Part shown: positions 1 to 8,848 of the stretch, one piece after another
How positions within the stretch are numbered: position 1 is the stretch's first letter
Layout of the letters: each line of letters begins with the position of its first letter
Assembly: GCF_000760695.4 (NCBI RefSeq)
Contig: NZ_JHEG04000001.1
Coordinates: forward strand, 5,958,204-6,022,203
Direction: 5' to 3'
From: Tolypothrix bouteillei VB521301
GTDB lineage: Bacteria > Cyanobacteriota > Cyanobacteriia > Cyanobacteriales > Nostocaceae
DNA: 64,000 bases
The notes under the pieces: model-generated
Databases searched by the model: none
What the model was told of the DNA's origin: nothing
What the model saw: only the letters and a program-made list of their open reading frames with translations
Position numbers and translations under genes: made by a program

Positions 1-1354
1 GCGATCGCACTTCAACTTCTTCAACAATTAAATCATCCGGTGCATCATATTTCCCTTTTGGTTGTAGAAGAATCTCCACAAACGTTTTTGTTTTCGGATT
101 GTATTCGTAGATGCTGTTAGATCTCGTCCAAGAAGCCATTGTTAACAGAATCCCATCTACTCTAGAATCATTTTTTGACAATCTTGCGTCATTGCCAAAA
201 AAATCCACCGTTCCATCAAAAGGAAGTTCTAGTTCTGTCGCTGTACCACCGTAAGGAATGCGAATCACTTTATCGCTTCCACCACCATCCATCAGTACGT
301 AGAGTGCATCAGTAGCTGCAAATATGTTGTTTGCGGTTCTATCACTTTGCGCTAAGACAAGTTCAGCTTTTGAAAGCTCGGGGTTTTCTAATGAAGTTTT
401 GACAATCTTGTAACGAGGTGCATTTTTATGTGTGACCAAGTATAACTCTTCTCCATGCACCTCAAAGATGAGGACTTCATCTGATATGTCACAAACCTTC
501 TTCCACTCCGGTGCGCCACGATGAAATGAATCAAGAGTAGCAACATAAAGGTCGATTTCTTTCTGCGTACCGTAAAGAACGACTGCAAATAGGTAGTCAG
601 AATTGGGGACAGTAACGATAAATGGAGATGCTACGGGCGAAACACTCACGCTTGGGGAGATTTCATGTCCGAGTATAACTTTATCTTCTGTGATATCAGT
701 GCCAAGCCTGTGCAAATAGACTTTGCTCATTTGATACTTTTCAGTGACTGCCATACCTTCTTTCATCTCCTGGTAACGAGTGTAGAAGAATGACTGACAA
801 TCGGGTAACCAAGTCCCAATCCAATGTATCCGAGATATTGGTCGATCTACATCTTCTAAGGTTGCGGTATCAATTGTGTACAGCGAAGTCTCTTCCGAGC
901 CGCTAGCTGCAATCCCATAAATGACATATCTACCATCCCACGATGGCATGAAGCGATTAATTGCGTGTGGCTTACCTGTTTCTCTAATAAATTTGTCAGG
1001 ATCGACCAAAAGAATTTCGTCACCGTCTGTGCTGCTATGCATATATAACTTCCACACATCGTCTTGCGCTCCACATTTAAGGTAAAAAACTTTGCCGTTG
1101 ACAACCCGCAAAACACAGTTCACCTTGGACACAATGGAAGCGTCTAATTCTATCATGCGAGTGAGAAAGGCATCGCGCTCGGGTAGTTCTGCAAGGCTGT
1201 GGCTTGTAAAATCAGCTTGCGCTTTTACCCACTTCTGTACCTCTTCATCTTTGAAGTTTTCCATGTAACGGTAATTGTCCGTTACCTTTGTGCCGAAGTA
1301 GTCGTCTGTGACAGGTGTAACTGGCGCAACGGGTGGCTTGAGTTTTTCAGTCAT
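1..1354 (-). CDS. Prolyl oligopeptidase (S9A), N-terminal part, cut by the window edge
   Basis: An open frame runs from an ATG at 1352-1354 to the left edge, giving about 451 residues. The N-terminus has the S9A signature order: DDYFGTKVTDNYRYME near residue 17, then KWVKAQ. A long beta-propeller-like region follows, with GIAASGSEETSLYTID near residue 150. Only the propeller half is visible; the catalytic Ser-Asp-His domain would lie beyond position 1. S9A enzymes cleave short peptides after proline. No signal peptide is seen, so it is probably cytoplasmic. It lies inside the putative nifD element, so it is cargo of that element rather than a nitrogen-fixation gene. Family assignment is good; substrate is unknown. 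Confidence 0.85.
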   Translation of the reverse strand, partial: MTEKLKPPVAPVTPVTDDYFGTKVTDNYRYMENFKDEEVQKWVKAQADFTSHSLAELPERDAFLTRMIELDASIVSKVNCVLRVVNGKVFYLKCGAQDDVWKLYMHSSTDGDEILLVDPDKFIRETGKPHAINRFMPSWDGRYVIYGIAASGSEETSLYTIDTATLEDVDRPISRIHWIGTWLPDCQSFFYTRYQEMKEGMAVTEKYQMSKVYLHRLGTDITEDKVILGHEISPSVSVSPVASPFIVTVPNSDYLFAVVLYGTQKEIDLYVATLDSFHRGAPEWKKVCDISDEVLIFEVHGEELYLVTHKNAPRYKIVKTSLENPELSKAELVLAQSDRTANNIFAATDALYVLMDGGGSDKVIRIPYGGTATELELPFDGTVDFFGNDARLSKNDSRVDGILLTMASWTRSNSIYEYNPKTKTFVEILLQPKGKYDAPDDLIVEEVEVRS

Positions 1355-1541
1355 ATCTTGTGTTTCTTCAGAAGATGCGATCTGAGTTAAATGTATCTCA
1401 AATAACCGACGCACGCTGAGTCCGATCTTTACAACCCCAATCGAACAGTTTAAGAAGCAGAAAATTCTTATTGTTGGGTTTATAAGAAATTGATACTATT
1501 AACAAAGTGGGCGATTAAAGTACCAGAATGGTAAAAGCATT

Positions 1542-2120
1542 ATGGCAAAGCGTAAAAAAAACAACCTAGAGTGGATGAAACAAACGCTTGAACTAAAACC
1601 AGATCATCACTGGGAAGGTCCACCAGGTTACAAAATCTTTGTGGCAGATCGGGGAGCAGTTCGTTTCAATGTACCGCAGGATTGGGCTTTTGAGCCACAA
1701 GAAAAATCATTTAAGTTCTTTGATAAAAAACCACCCGATGAGGATTGTTGTCTGGAAGTCTCTTTCAATCGCCTACCACCCCACGACTGGAGTCTGTTTC
1801 CACTAAAATCGACTCTGAAGAAAGTTGTAGAAAATGAAACTCGCAATGTCATTGCCAAGGGAGAAATAATTACCGTCAAGCGCCAAACTGCCAAGATTGT
1901 CTGGACAGAGATTAAGTTCATCGACACCCAGGCGGAACCAAGGGAAGCTTTCTCGCGGACTTGCATTGGTTTGGGATCGAACATTCAGTGCTTGATTACG
2001 TTTGATTATTGGGTAGACCAAGCAGAACAGCTAACACCTGTTTGGGATGAAGTGATGCGTAGTCTCACTCTAGGGTTATATATTCGCGATCCATTGACTG
2101 GTGTGGCTTTTCCAGATTAA
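1542..2120 (+). CDS. Conserved hypothetical protein, 192 aa
   Basis: A 192-residue soluble protein with a basic N-terminus (MAKRKKNN) and no signal peptide or membrane segment. It has many aromatic and proline residues (VPQDWAFEP, RLPPHDWSLFP), which suggests a compact beta-rich fold. I do not recognise the family. It is the only plus-strand gene in the nifD-element end, between the prolyl oligopeptidase (divergent) and a small minus-strand gene (convergent). It starts at an ATG at 1542. The protein-like composition and the lack of a competing frame support it being real. Confidence 0.7.
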   Translation: MAKRKKNNLEWMKQTLELKPDHHWEGPPGYKIFVADRGAVRFNVPQDWAFEPQEKSFKFFDKKPPDEDCCLEVSFNRLPPHDWSLFPLKSTLKKVVENETRNVIAKGEIITVKRQTAKIVWTEIKFIDTQAEPREAFSRTCIGLGSNIQCLITFDYWVDQAEQLTPVWDEVMRSLTLGLYIRDPLTGVAFPD

Positions 2121-2207
2121 GTTTCCCAGCGATCTAGCAATGGATCGACAACTTCTTGTTCAATTTCAGTTGGGTTTGGATTGTAAAATTCATATAGCTC
2201 GTCATTA
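2118..2207 (-). pseudogene. Possible frameshifted C-terminal extension of the 2205-2465 gene
   Basis: Directly downstream of the small gene, the +1 frame reads NDELYEFYNPNPTEIEQEVV and then DPLLDRWET before a TAA at 2118. It has no start codon of its own. Skipping one T in the CGATAATG at the preceding stop would join the two frames into a protein of about 115 residues. This may be a decayed gene end, a sequencing error or a programmed shift. Confidence 0.35.
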
Positions 2208-2465
2208 TCGCTCTCCTAAAGTTTCTTGAATATGGTTTTCCAACCATCGTTCATACTCTTCAAGTTCGGCTACTTCTTTCATTAATTGTTGTCGGCGTTC
2301 TTTAATTTCTGCTAGATGTTTAAGTAAATTGCTACCATCTAGTACAGACTGTACTAGTAAACTAAATTCTTGTTGGGAAATTTCTCGACCAGCAAAGGCT
2401 GTGGCTTCTAATTCATCTAGTTTTGCCCAACGTTGGAGTTGTTCGGGAGTGGGAGAATGAGTCAT
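2205..2465 (-). CDS. Small coiled-coil hypothetical protein, 86 aa
   Basis: An 86-residue protein with an acidic, helical composition. Residues 45-80 (HLAEIKERRQQLMKEVAELE and onward) have heptad spacing typical of a coiled coil. No function is recognised. It lies 12 bp downstream of the GNAT-like gene on the same strand, so the two are probably co-transcribed. Just after its stop codon a second frame continues with good coding character (see 2118-2207), so this gene may be longer but frameshifted. Small helical proteins of this kind are common as antitoxin-like or regulatory partners, but nothing here proves that. Confidence 0.6.
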   Translation of the reverse strand: MTHSPTPEQLQRWAKLDELEATAFAGREISQQEFSLLVQSVLDGSNLLKHLAEIKERRQQLMKEVAELEEYERWLENHIQETLGER

Positions 2466-2477
2466 TGGTGTTTCTGG

Positions 2478-3062
2478 TTAATCAAGTGGTTGTAGTTGAC
2501 GGCGCTGTTTTATTTCTGACAAAACTGTATTGGCTATATATTCGGTTACTATTAACTCTCTCGAATAATCGGTTTCTCGAAATCCAATATTTTGATAGAA
2601 CTCCTTAGCTCTTTCAATTGTTAGTACTTTTACAATACCACCAAACCCACTTGATTGACTTTCTCCGATGATACCTTCGATTAGCGAGGTAGCAGCGCCT
2701 TTACGTTTGTAGATGATGTCTTGACCTGGTTGTTCAATTACATTCCAGGGAGCATTAGTCAAGCTTTCAATTATAATACCTTGTTTTAATTCTGCTTCAA
2801 TTTCTATTTGTTCAATTGATATGATTGCTGCAGCTTGTAATATTCCTGAATTGTCAGTAACTCCTCGATAACTACTACTATTGGCTCCAGAAAAAGCTAG
2901 TGCTTCCACTTTTGCAACACAATCTCCAAATCTTGTTCCAAATATTCTATGTATGTCACCGCTATAAAAGGTATTAATGTATTCTCTACATTTGTTATTC
3001 CATCTAATTAACTGGATACGAAAGTCTGTTGATGTGCCAATGATGTAGTTGAAAATATTCAT
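2478..3062 (-). CDS. GNAT-like N-acetyltransferase family protein, 194 aa
   Basis: A 194-residue protein whose C-terminal half looks like a GNAT fold. YKRKGAATSLIEGII near residue 120 resembles the acetyl-CoA loop region, and AKEFYQNIGFRETDYSREL near residue 152 matches the usual 'A-x-x-F-Y-x-x-x-G-F' end motif. GNAT enzymes move an acetyl group from acetyl-CoA to an amine. The substrate cannot be told. It lies in the nifD element, downstream of the interrupted nifD on the same strand, with 177 bp between. The N-terminal 80 residues are unusual for the family. Identification is moderate. Confidence 0.6.
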   Translation of the reverse strand: MNIFNYIIGTSTDFRIQLIRWNNKCREYINTFYSGDIHRIFGTRFGDCVAKVEALAFSGANSSSYRGVTDNSGILQAAAIISIEQIEIEAELKQGIIIESLTNAPWNVIEQPGQDIIYKRKGAATSLIEGIIGESQSSGFGGIVKVLTIERAKEFYQNIGFRETDYSRELIVTEYIANTVLSEIKQRRQLQPLD

Positions 3063-3239
3063 ATTAGTCTAATAAAACAGAAGTTCAAAAAGTTTTGATT
3101 TATACTGTTTTTCTTTAATAAAAATTTAATTTTTTCCTACAAAGTAGACAGGATTTGCATTTTATCTTCCGGGTTATCCAGAAAATATTATCATTAAAAT
3201 ACTGAAAAAGTTTAATTTAGGCTAAAGTTAGGCTGGATT

Positions 3240-4670
3240 TTATTCTTCCTTCAAAACATATTTTCCCATCTGACTTTGAGGTGCGATCGCCAAATCGGAG
3301 TAATCCCAGGAGTGCATTTGACGGAAAGGCAGACCCATCTTCTGGAATACGTACTTCTCTTTAATACCAGAAGCAACTAAATCGGGCTTCATGTGCTTGA
3401 CGAACTCTTCAAACTCGAAAGCTGTTACGTCATCATAAATGATGGTCGCGCCATCAATATAGTTTGTGGTACGCTTGTAGTCGTCGTTGTGAGCGAATTC
3501 GTAGCCAGTACCAACAACTTTGATACCGAGATCTTCAAACGCGGGAACAACGTGACGGGGGCGCAAGCCACCAACGTAAAGCATGACTGTCTTGCCTTCG
3601 AGGCGAGGACGGTACTTATCGAGCACTGCATTCATCACTGTAGTATACTTAGCGATGACTTTCTCAGCGTTTGCTTGGATCTTCTCATCAAAGCGAGCTG
3701 CAATTTCGCGTATGGATGCAGCAATCTTGGTAGGACCGAAGAAGTTAAATTCCATCCAAGGCATACCATAAGCTTCTTCCAAGCTACGGCAGATGTAGTT
3801 CATCGAGCGGTAGCAGTGGATGAGCACTAGCTTGGAAGCAGGACCGTTAACCAACTCGTTAACAGTACCGTCACCAGACCACTGAGCAACAACGCGCAAG
3901 CCCATTTCTTCAAGGATCATGCGGCTAGCCCAAGCATCACCACCGATGTTATAGTCACCGATAAGTGCTACATCATAAGGACCGGGTTCGATAGACAGAG
4001 TATTTTCTTTCTTAGCCTTATCGAATCTGGGGAACATGTGGTCGCGGAGAGCATCGTTAGCGATGTGGTGTCCGAGAGATTGAGAAACACCCCGGAAGCC
4101 TTCGCAACGTACAGGTACGACTGGCTTGTTAATTTGTTTAGCAGCTTTCTTAGAAACAGCTTCGATGTCATCTCCGATCAAACCGATAGGACACTCAGAC
4201 TGAACGGAGATACCACGGTTGAGGGGGAAGAGTACTTCAATTTCCTCAATGATTTTGGTAAGTTTCTTATCACCACCGAATACGATATCGCGCTCTTGGA
4301 AGTCGGAGGTGAAGTGCATGGTACCGAAGGAATCGACACCAGTCTTACCAACATAGTAGTTACGACGACCAGACCAAGACCAGTAACCGCAACCAACGGG
4401 ACCGTGGCTGATGTGGATCATGTCCTTAATAGGACCCCAAACCACACCCTTAGAACCTGCATAAGCACATCCACGAGCAGTCATTACACCGGGAACTGAT
4501 TTGATGTTGGATTTAACACCGCAATCAGATTTGCCGTCTTCGTGGACGTTCAGGTGCTTTTCACGCTTTTTGCGAGATTTTTCTGGGTAAGCAGAAAGAA
4601 CTTCTTTAATCAGTTCTTTATGTTCTTCTACCTTATTTTCTAGGTTATTTTTGCCTTCTGTGTATGTCAT
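3240..4670 (-). pseudogene. nifD: nifD 5' portion, interrupted by the nifD element
   Basis: Encodes the nitrogenase MoFe-protein alpha subunit, but only through the site where the nifD element inserts. P-cluster ligand regions are visible ([34 protein letters not shown]). So are both FeMo-cofactor ligand regions: the cysteine in [11 protein letters not shown] and the histidine in RQMHSWDYS. After WDYS the frame runs into element DNA and ends with a foreign 18-residue tail ([18 protein letters not shown]). The usual C-terminus of about 40 residues (in Anabaena GPYHGYDGF and onward) is missing. The codons for WDYS contain GGATTACTCCG, the 11-bp core repeat of the Anabaena nifD element. Excision in heterocysts would restore the gene. 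The frame starts at an ATG at 4668-4670. Confidence 0.95.
3296..3306 (-). repeat. nifD-element attachment site (11-bp core)
   Basis: The minus strand reads GGATTACTCCG, identical to the core direct repeat at which the XisA recombinase excises the nifD element in Anabaena PCC 7120. Homology to NifD stops exactly here. The partner copy and xisA must lie left of position 1; no second copy was seen in 1-3295. Confidence 0.93.
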
Positions 4671-4704
4671 GGTGTTCCCTGTGGCTTAGTAACTGGTAAG
4701 ACGC

Positions 4705-4846
4705 GGTATGAAGTATGAATTATGAATTATGAAGTATGAAGTATGAAGTGTGAAATCTAAAAAGTTTTGCATCCTTTATTCTTCATACTCTATCCTTTAT
4801 CCTTCATACTTTATCCTTTGAGGATCGGGTGGGCAGATAGCCCACC
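4705..4846. repeat. nifH-nifD intergenic repeats and stem-loop
   Basis: Heptamer-like tandem repeats (GAAGTAT / GAATTAT) fill 4707-4754. Inverted copies (TTCATACTC TATCCTTTAT) fill 4771-4819, so the two arms can fold together. A tight hairpin, GGTGGGC-agata-GCCCACC, lies at 4828-4846 just after the nifH stop. In heterocystous cyanobacteria, stem-loops in this gap are linked to processing and stability of the nifH transcript; that role is inferred here. Confidence 0.75.
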
Positions 4847-4877
4847 TAACAAGCATTCCCTACTTCTGTTGGGTTGC

Positions 4878-5982
<1,105 letters not shown>

Positions 5983-6008
5983 TGCATTCGCCTGAAACAC
6001 CAAGTAGG
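5983..6008 (+). repeat. 26-bp inverted repeat, left arm (flanks glbN)
   Basis: Begins TGCATTCGCCTGAAAC and ends CCAAGTAGG. It is an exact reverse complement of 6527-6552. It lies 40 bp beyond the glbN stop codon. Confidence 0.95.
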
Positions 6009-6048
6009 GCTTGACGGAATTATCTGTCAAAAATCAATGCGTTAGACA

Positions 6049-6405
6049 TTACTTGTTCAAGATAGCGCCTTGCAGCTTGGCGACGCGATCGAGAGCAGCG
6101 TTTGTGTCCTCTGCGGAAGCTCCACATGCAGTTAATGAATCACGAAGATGCTTTGAAACAGCATCAAAATGTTGGGGCTGTAGATTCATACCTGTGTGGG
6201 TTTTGTCCATTGAACGACCGTTGTAGACCTTAGGACCGTCAAAGATTTGAGCAAAGAAAGCAACTTGTTGAGCGTGTTGCTTAGCCATGTCTGTGTTAGC
6301 AAAGAAGTGATTGAGGGTGCTATCAGCCATGACACGCTTGTAAAATTCAGTGACTACTTTCTCAACACCTTGCTGTCCACCGAGTTTGTCGAATAATGCG
6401 CTCAT
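6049..6405 (-). CDS. glbN: Cyanoglobin (group I truncated haemoglobin)
   Basis: A 118-residue truncated haemoglobin beginning MSALFDKLGGQQGVEKVV. The distal-side B/E region and the proximal histidine region are present: FFANTDMAKQHAQQVAFFAQ followed by DKTHTGMNLQPQHFDA. It closely resembles Nostoc commune cyanoglobin, including the ALDRV and GAILNK ends. The ATG at 6403-6405 has AAGGA six bases upstream; an upstream in-frame ATG at 6444 is less likely. Cyanoglobin binds O2 with high affinity at the membrane and is thought to scavenge or deliver O2 under microaerobic nitrogen-fixing conditions. It lies between nifU and nifH, as known for N. commune, and is bounded by perfect 26-bp inverted repeats. 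Confidence 0.95.
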   Translation of the reverse strand: MSALFDKLGGQQGVEKVVTEFYKRVMADSTLNHFFANTDMAKQHAQQVAFFAQIFDGPKVYNGRSMDKTHTGMNLQPQHFDAVSKHLRDSLTACGASAEDTNAALDRVAKLQGAILNK

Positions 6406-6526
6406 ATTCTTGTCCTTTGAAGCGAGTTGGATACCGAAATTCACACTCTTCTGATTCTTGGATCGCAGCGCTTTAGGGGTAACTGTTCACCGTTAACCAA
6501 TTCCAGTAGGGTTACGTGCATTGATT

Positions 6527-6552
6527 CCTACTTGGTGTTTCAGGCGAATGCA
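6527..6552 (-). repeat. 26-bp inverted repeat, right arm (flanks glbN)
   Basis: Exact reverse complement of 5983-6008, lying 12 bp beyond the nifU stop codon. The whole glbN gene and its ribosome-binding site lie between the two arms (570 bp outer to outer). Confidence 0.95.
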
Positions 6553-6564
6553 AATTACTAAACT

Positions 6565-7467
6565 CTAAATCAAAGGATCGACTGCTTCTACTACAAGATC
6601 TTTGCTAACCCGCTCGCGCAATCTAGCTTCTATAGCAATCTTTAAAGTTGCCGTACTGCTAGAACACGAACCACAAGCACCTTGAAGCAGAACCTTCACG
6701 CGATCGCCTTCTACGTCATACAGTTCCACATCTCCCCCGTCGGCGATCAAAACGGGTCGAACTTCTTCATCCAGGACTTTTTGAATGAGTGCAATCTTTT
6801 GCACCGATGTCAGTGGCTTTTGGGAAAACTGACTTGCAGTCCTTGGTTGTAGGGAATTATTTACAGGGGCTGCGGTTTCTTTCTGTACTAATGCAATTAT
6901 ATCATCAATTGCCGCCAAACAAGATCCGCATCCGCCACCAGCTTTTACATAATTTGTTACTTGTTCGGCGGTCGTTAAATTATTCTCTACAATAACGCGC
7001 CGAATTTTTGTATCGCTGATGCCAAAACAAGTACAAATGAGAGTTCCTTCATCATCATCGTCATGGGCTGCGAGGGGAATACCTCGATAATTATAGATAG
7101 CAGCTTCTAATGCTTCTTGTCCCATAACCGAACAATGCATTTTTGCTTCTGGCAATCCACCAAGATAGCTAGCAATTTCTTTATTACTAATCTTAAGCGC
7201 TTCGTCTAGAGTTTTTCCTTTAACAAGGTCAACCAGAGCTTCTGAAGAAGCTATAGCGCTAGTACAACCAAAAGTTTGATAGCGAGCTTCGAGAATTTTT
7301 TCAGTTTCTTCCTCTACTTTCAGATGCAATCTTAGAGCATCTCCACAGGCAATACTGCCTACTTCACCAACAGTAATTTTAACACCAGCTTCATCTGTCT
7401 CTTCTAAAACCCCTTGGTTTTTAGGATTGTAGAAGAGATCCATTACTTTATCCGTGTAGTCCCACAT
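6565..7467 (-). CDS. nifU: NifU iron-sulfur scaffold protein
   Basis: A 300-residue protein with all three NifU domains. An IscU-like N-terminal domain has the cluster cysteines in SIACGD (C41), TFGCTSA and KMHCSVMG. A central 2Fe-2S domain has CTCFG and GGCGSC. A C-terminal Nfu domain carries GACGSCSSS. NifU assembles clusters with sulfur from NifS and passes them to the nitrogenase proteins. It starts at the ATG of MWDYTDK and lies between nifS and glbN in the minus-strand operon. Full length and intact. Confidence 0.97.
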   Translation of the reverse strand: MWDYTDKVMDLFYNPKNQGVLEETDEAGVKITVGEVGSIACGDALRLHLKVEEETEKILEARYQTFGCTSAIASSEALVDLVKGKTLDEALKISNKEIASYLGGLPEAKMHCSVMGQEALEAAIYNYRGIPLAAHDDDDEGTLICTCFGISDTKIRRVIVENNLTTAEQVTNYVKAGGGCGSCLAAIDDIIALVQKETAAPVNNSLQPRTASQFSQKPLTSVQKIALIQKVLDEEVRPVLIADGGDVELYDVEGDRVKVLLQGACGSCSSSTATLKIAIEARLRERVSKDLVVEAVDPLI

Positions 7468-7490
7468 AGCCGATTTTAGAGTGATTGTTA

Positions 7491-7556
7491 ATTGCTAATT
7501 GCTAATGGCTAATGGCTAATGGCTAATGGCTAATGGCTAACCACTAACCACTAACT
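7491..7556. repeat. Short tandem heptamer repeat, nifS-nifU gap
   Basis: About eight copies of a TAATGGC-type heptamer, with CTAACCA variants at one end. This is the short tandemly repeated (STRR) class typical of filamentous heterocystous cyanobacteria. Confidence 0.85.
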
Positions 7557-7558
7557 AA

Positions 7559-8767
7559 TTAGCGATGAGCCAAACTTTTTTCTTGTTCTTGCAGCCAACT
7601 TGCATTGTCACTCTTAAAGGGCGAGAGTGTACGCAGATGTTCCACAATACCGGGCATTACTGCCAAAACTGCATCAATTTCGGCTTCTGTGGTGTAGCGG
7701 CAAAGACTAAAGCGAATGGAACCGTGCAAAATTGTATAGGGTAAACCCATTGCCCGCAAAACGTGGGAGGGTTCTAAAGAGCCAGAACTGCAAGCAGAAC
7801 CAGATGAAGCACAAATACCATGTTTGTTTAGAGAGAGCAGAATTGCTTCGCCTTCGATAAACTTGAAACCAATATTGGTTGTGTTTGGCAATCTTTGGCT
7901 TGCATCACCGTTAACTTCGCAATCTGGAATTTGAGCGAGAAGAGTTTGTTCGAGGCGATCGCGTAAGCGCTTTTCTCTGGTTGTTGCTTCTTCTAGATGT
8001 AATAATTCTAGTTCAGCTGCTTTGCCTAATGCAACTACTCCTGGAACATTTTCTGTTCCGCCCCGTCTTCCGCGCTGCTGTCCTCCACCCACAATCATAG
8101 GACGGAATCTAACTCCACGACGTACATATAAAGCACCAATACCTTTGGGTGCGTGAATCTTGTGACCCGACATGGTCAACATATCAATGGTGCTAGTCTT
8201 CATATTCATGGGAATTTTGCCCACAGCTTGGACTGCATCCACATGGAACAGCGCTCCGTACTCTTTCACGCGCATCCCAATTTGTTCGATTGGGAAAATA
8301 GTACCAGTTTCATTATTAGCATACATGATTGTCACGAGAGCAGTGTTACCTGTAAGCGAAGCTTCCAGTTCATTTAAATCCAACTGTCCCTGACGATTAA
8401 CTGATAAATAAGTAACTGAATAACCTTGAGATTCGAGTTGCTTGCAGACATTCAGGACTGCAGGATGTTCGACTTGCGTTGTGATAATGTGACGCTTGTC
8501 AGGTTGTGCTAGCAATGCAGCACGGATAGCAGCATTATCACCTTCAGTACCGCCACTGGTAAAGACAATCTCAGATTCATCAGCACCTAAGAGCGCAGCA
8601 ACTTGTTCGCGTCCTTGTTTAACTGCCTTACCAACCTGCCCGCCAAAAGTGTGCATACTAGAAGGATTACCGTAATAATCACTCAAGTAAGGCAACATTG
8701 CCTCTACAACTTCTGGATCTACTTTTGTGGTGGCATTATTATCTAGATAAATACAATCTTTTAGCAT
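7559..8767 (-). CDS. nifS: NifS cysteine desulfurase
   Basis: A 402-residue PLP enzyme that releases sulfur from cysteine for NifU. YLDNNATTKVDPEV opens the protein. The PLP lysine lies in MSGHKIHAPKG, and the active-site cysteine loop is ASSGSACSSGSLEPSHV. I chose the ATG at 8765-8767, preceded by GGAAG; an in-frame TTG three codons upstream is an alternative. It sits between fdxN and nifU, as in Anabaena. Full length. Confidence 0.97.
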   Translation of the reverse strand: MLKDCIYLDNNATTKVDPEVVEAMLPYLSDYYGNPSSMHTFGGQVGKAVKQGREQVAALLGADESEIVFTSGGTEGDNAAIRAALLAQPDKRHIITTQVEHPAVLNVCKQLESQGYSVTYLSVNRQGQLDLNELEASLTGNTALVTIMYANNETGTIFPIEQIGMRVKEYGALFHVDAVQAVGKIPMNMKTSTIDMLTMSGHKIHAPKGIGALYVRRGVRFRPMIVGGGQQRGRRGGTENVPGVVALGKAAELELLHLEEATTREKRLRDRLEQTLLAQIPDCEVNGDASQRLPNTTNIGFKFIEGEAILLSLNKHGICASSGSACSSGSLEPSHVLRAMGLPYTILHGSIRFSLCRYTTEAEIDAVLAVMPGIVEHLRTLSPFKSDNASWLQEQEKSLAHR

Positions 8768-8796
8768 TGCTTCCAACTTTGTAAGATAACGAATAG

Positions 8797-8848
8797 TTAA
8801 TGGTTAATAGCTAATAGCTAATAGCTAATTGTTGATTGCTAATAGCCG
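8797..8848. repeat. Heptamer repeats, fdxN-nifS gap
   Basis: TAATAGC-type heptamers repeated several times. Related TAGCTAT units continue inside the 3' end of fdxN, next to a palindromic repeat at 8872-8910. Confidence 0.8.

Larger units (their letters stand above)
1..3306. mobile_element. nifD element (excisable), nifD-proximal end, left end outside the window
   Basis: The boundary is set by the GGATTACTCCG core inside nifD. Everything to its left is non-nif cargo: a GNAT-like gene, small hypothetical genes and a prolyl oligopeptidase. In Nostocales this element is removed by the site-specific recombinase XisA during heterocyst development. Cargo varies widely between strains. The size and the recombinase gene are not visible here. 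Confidence 0.85.

Noticed and set aside
4038..4499. A 153-codon plus-strand frame within nifD
   Set aside because: Antisense of strongly conserved nifD codons; no independent support.
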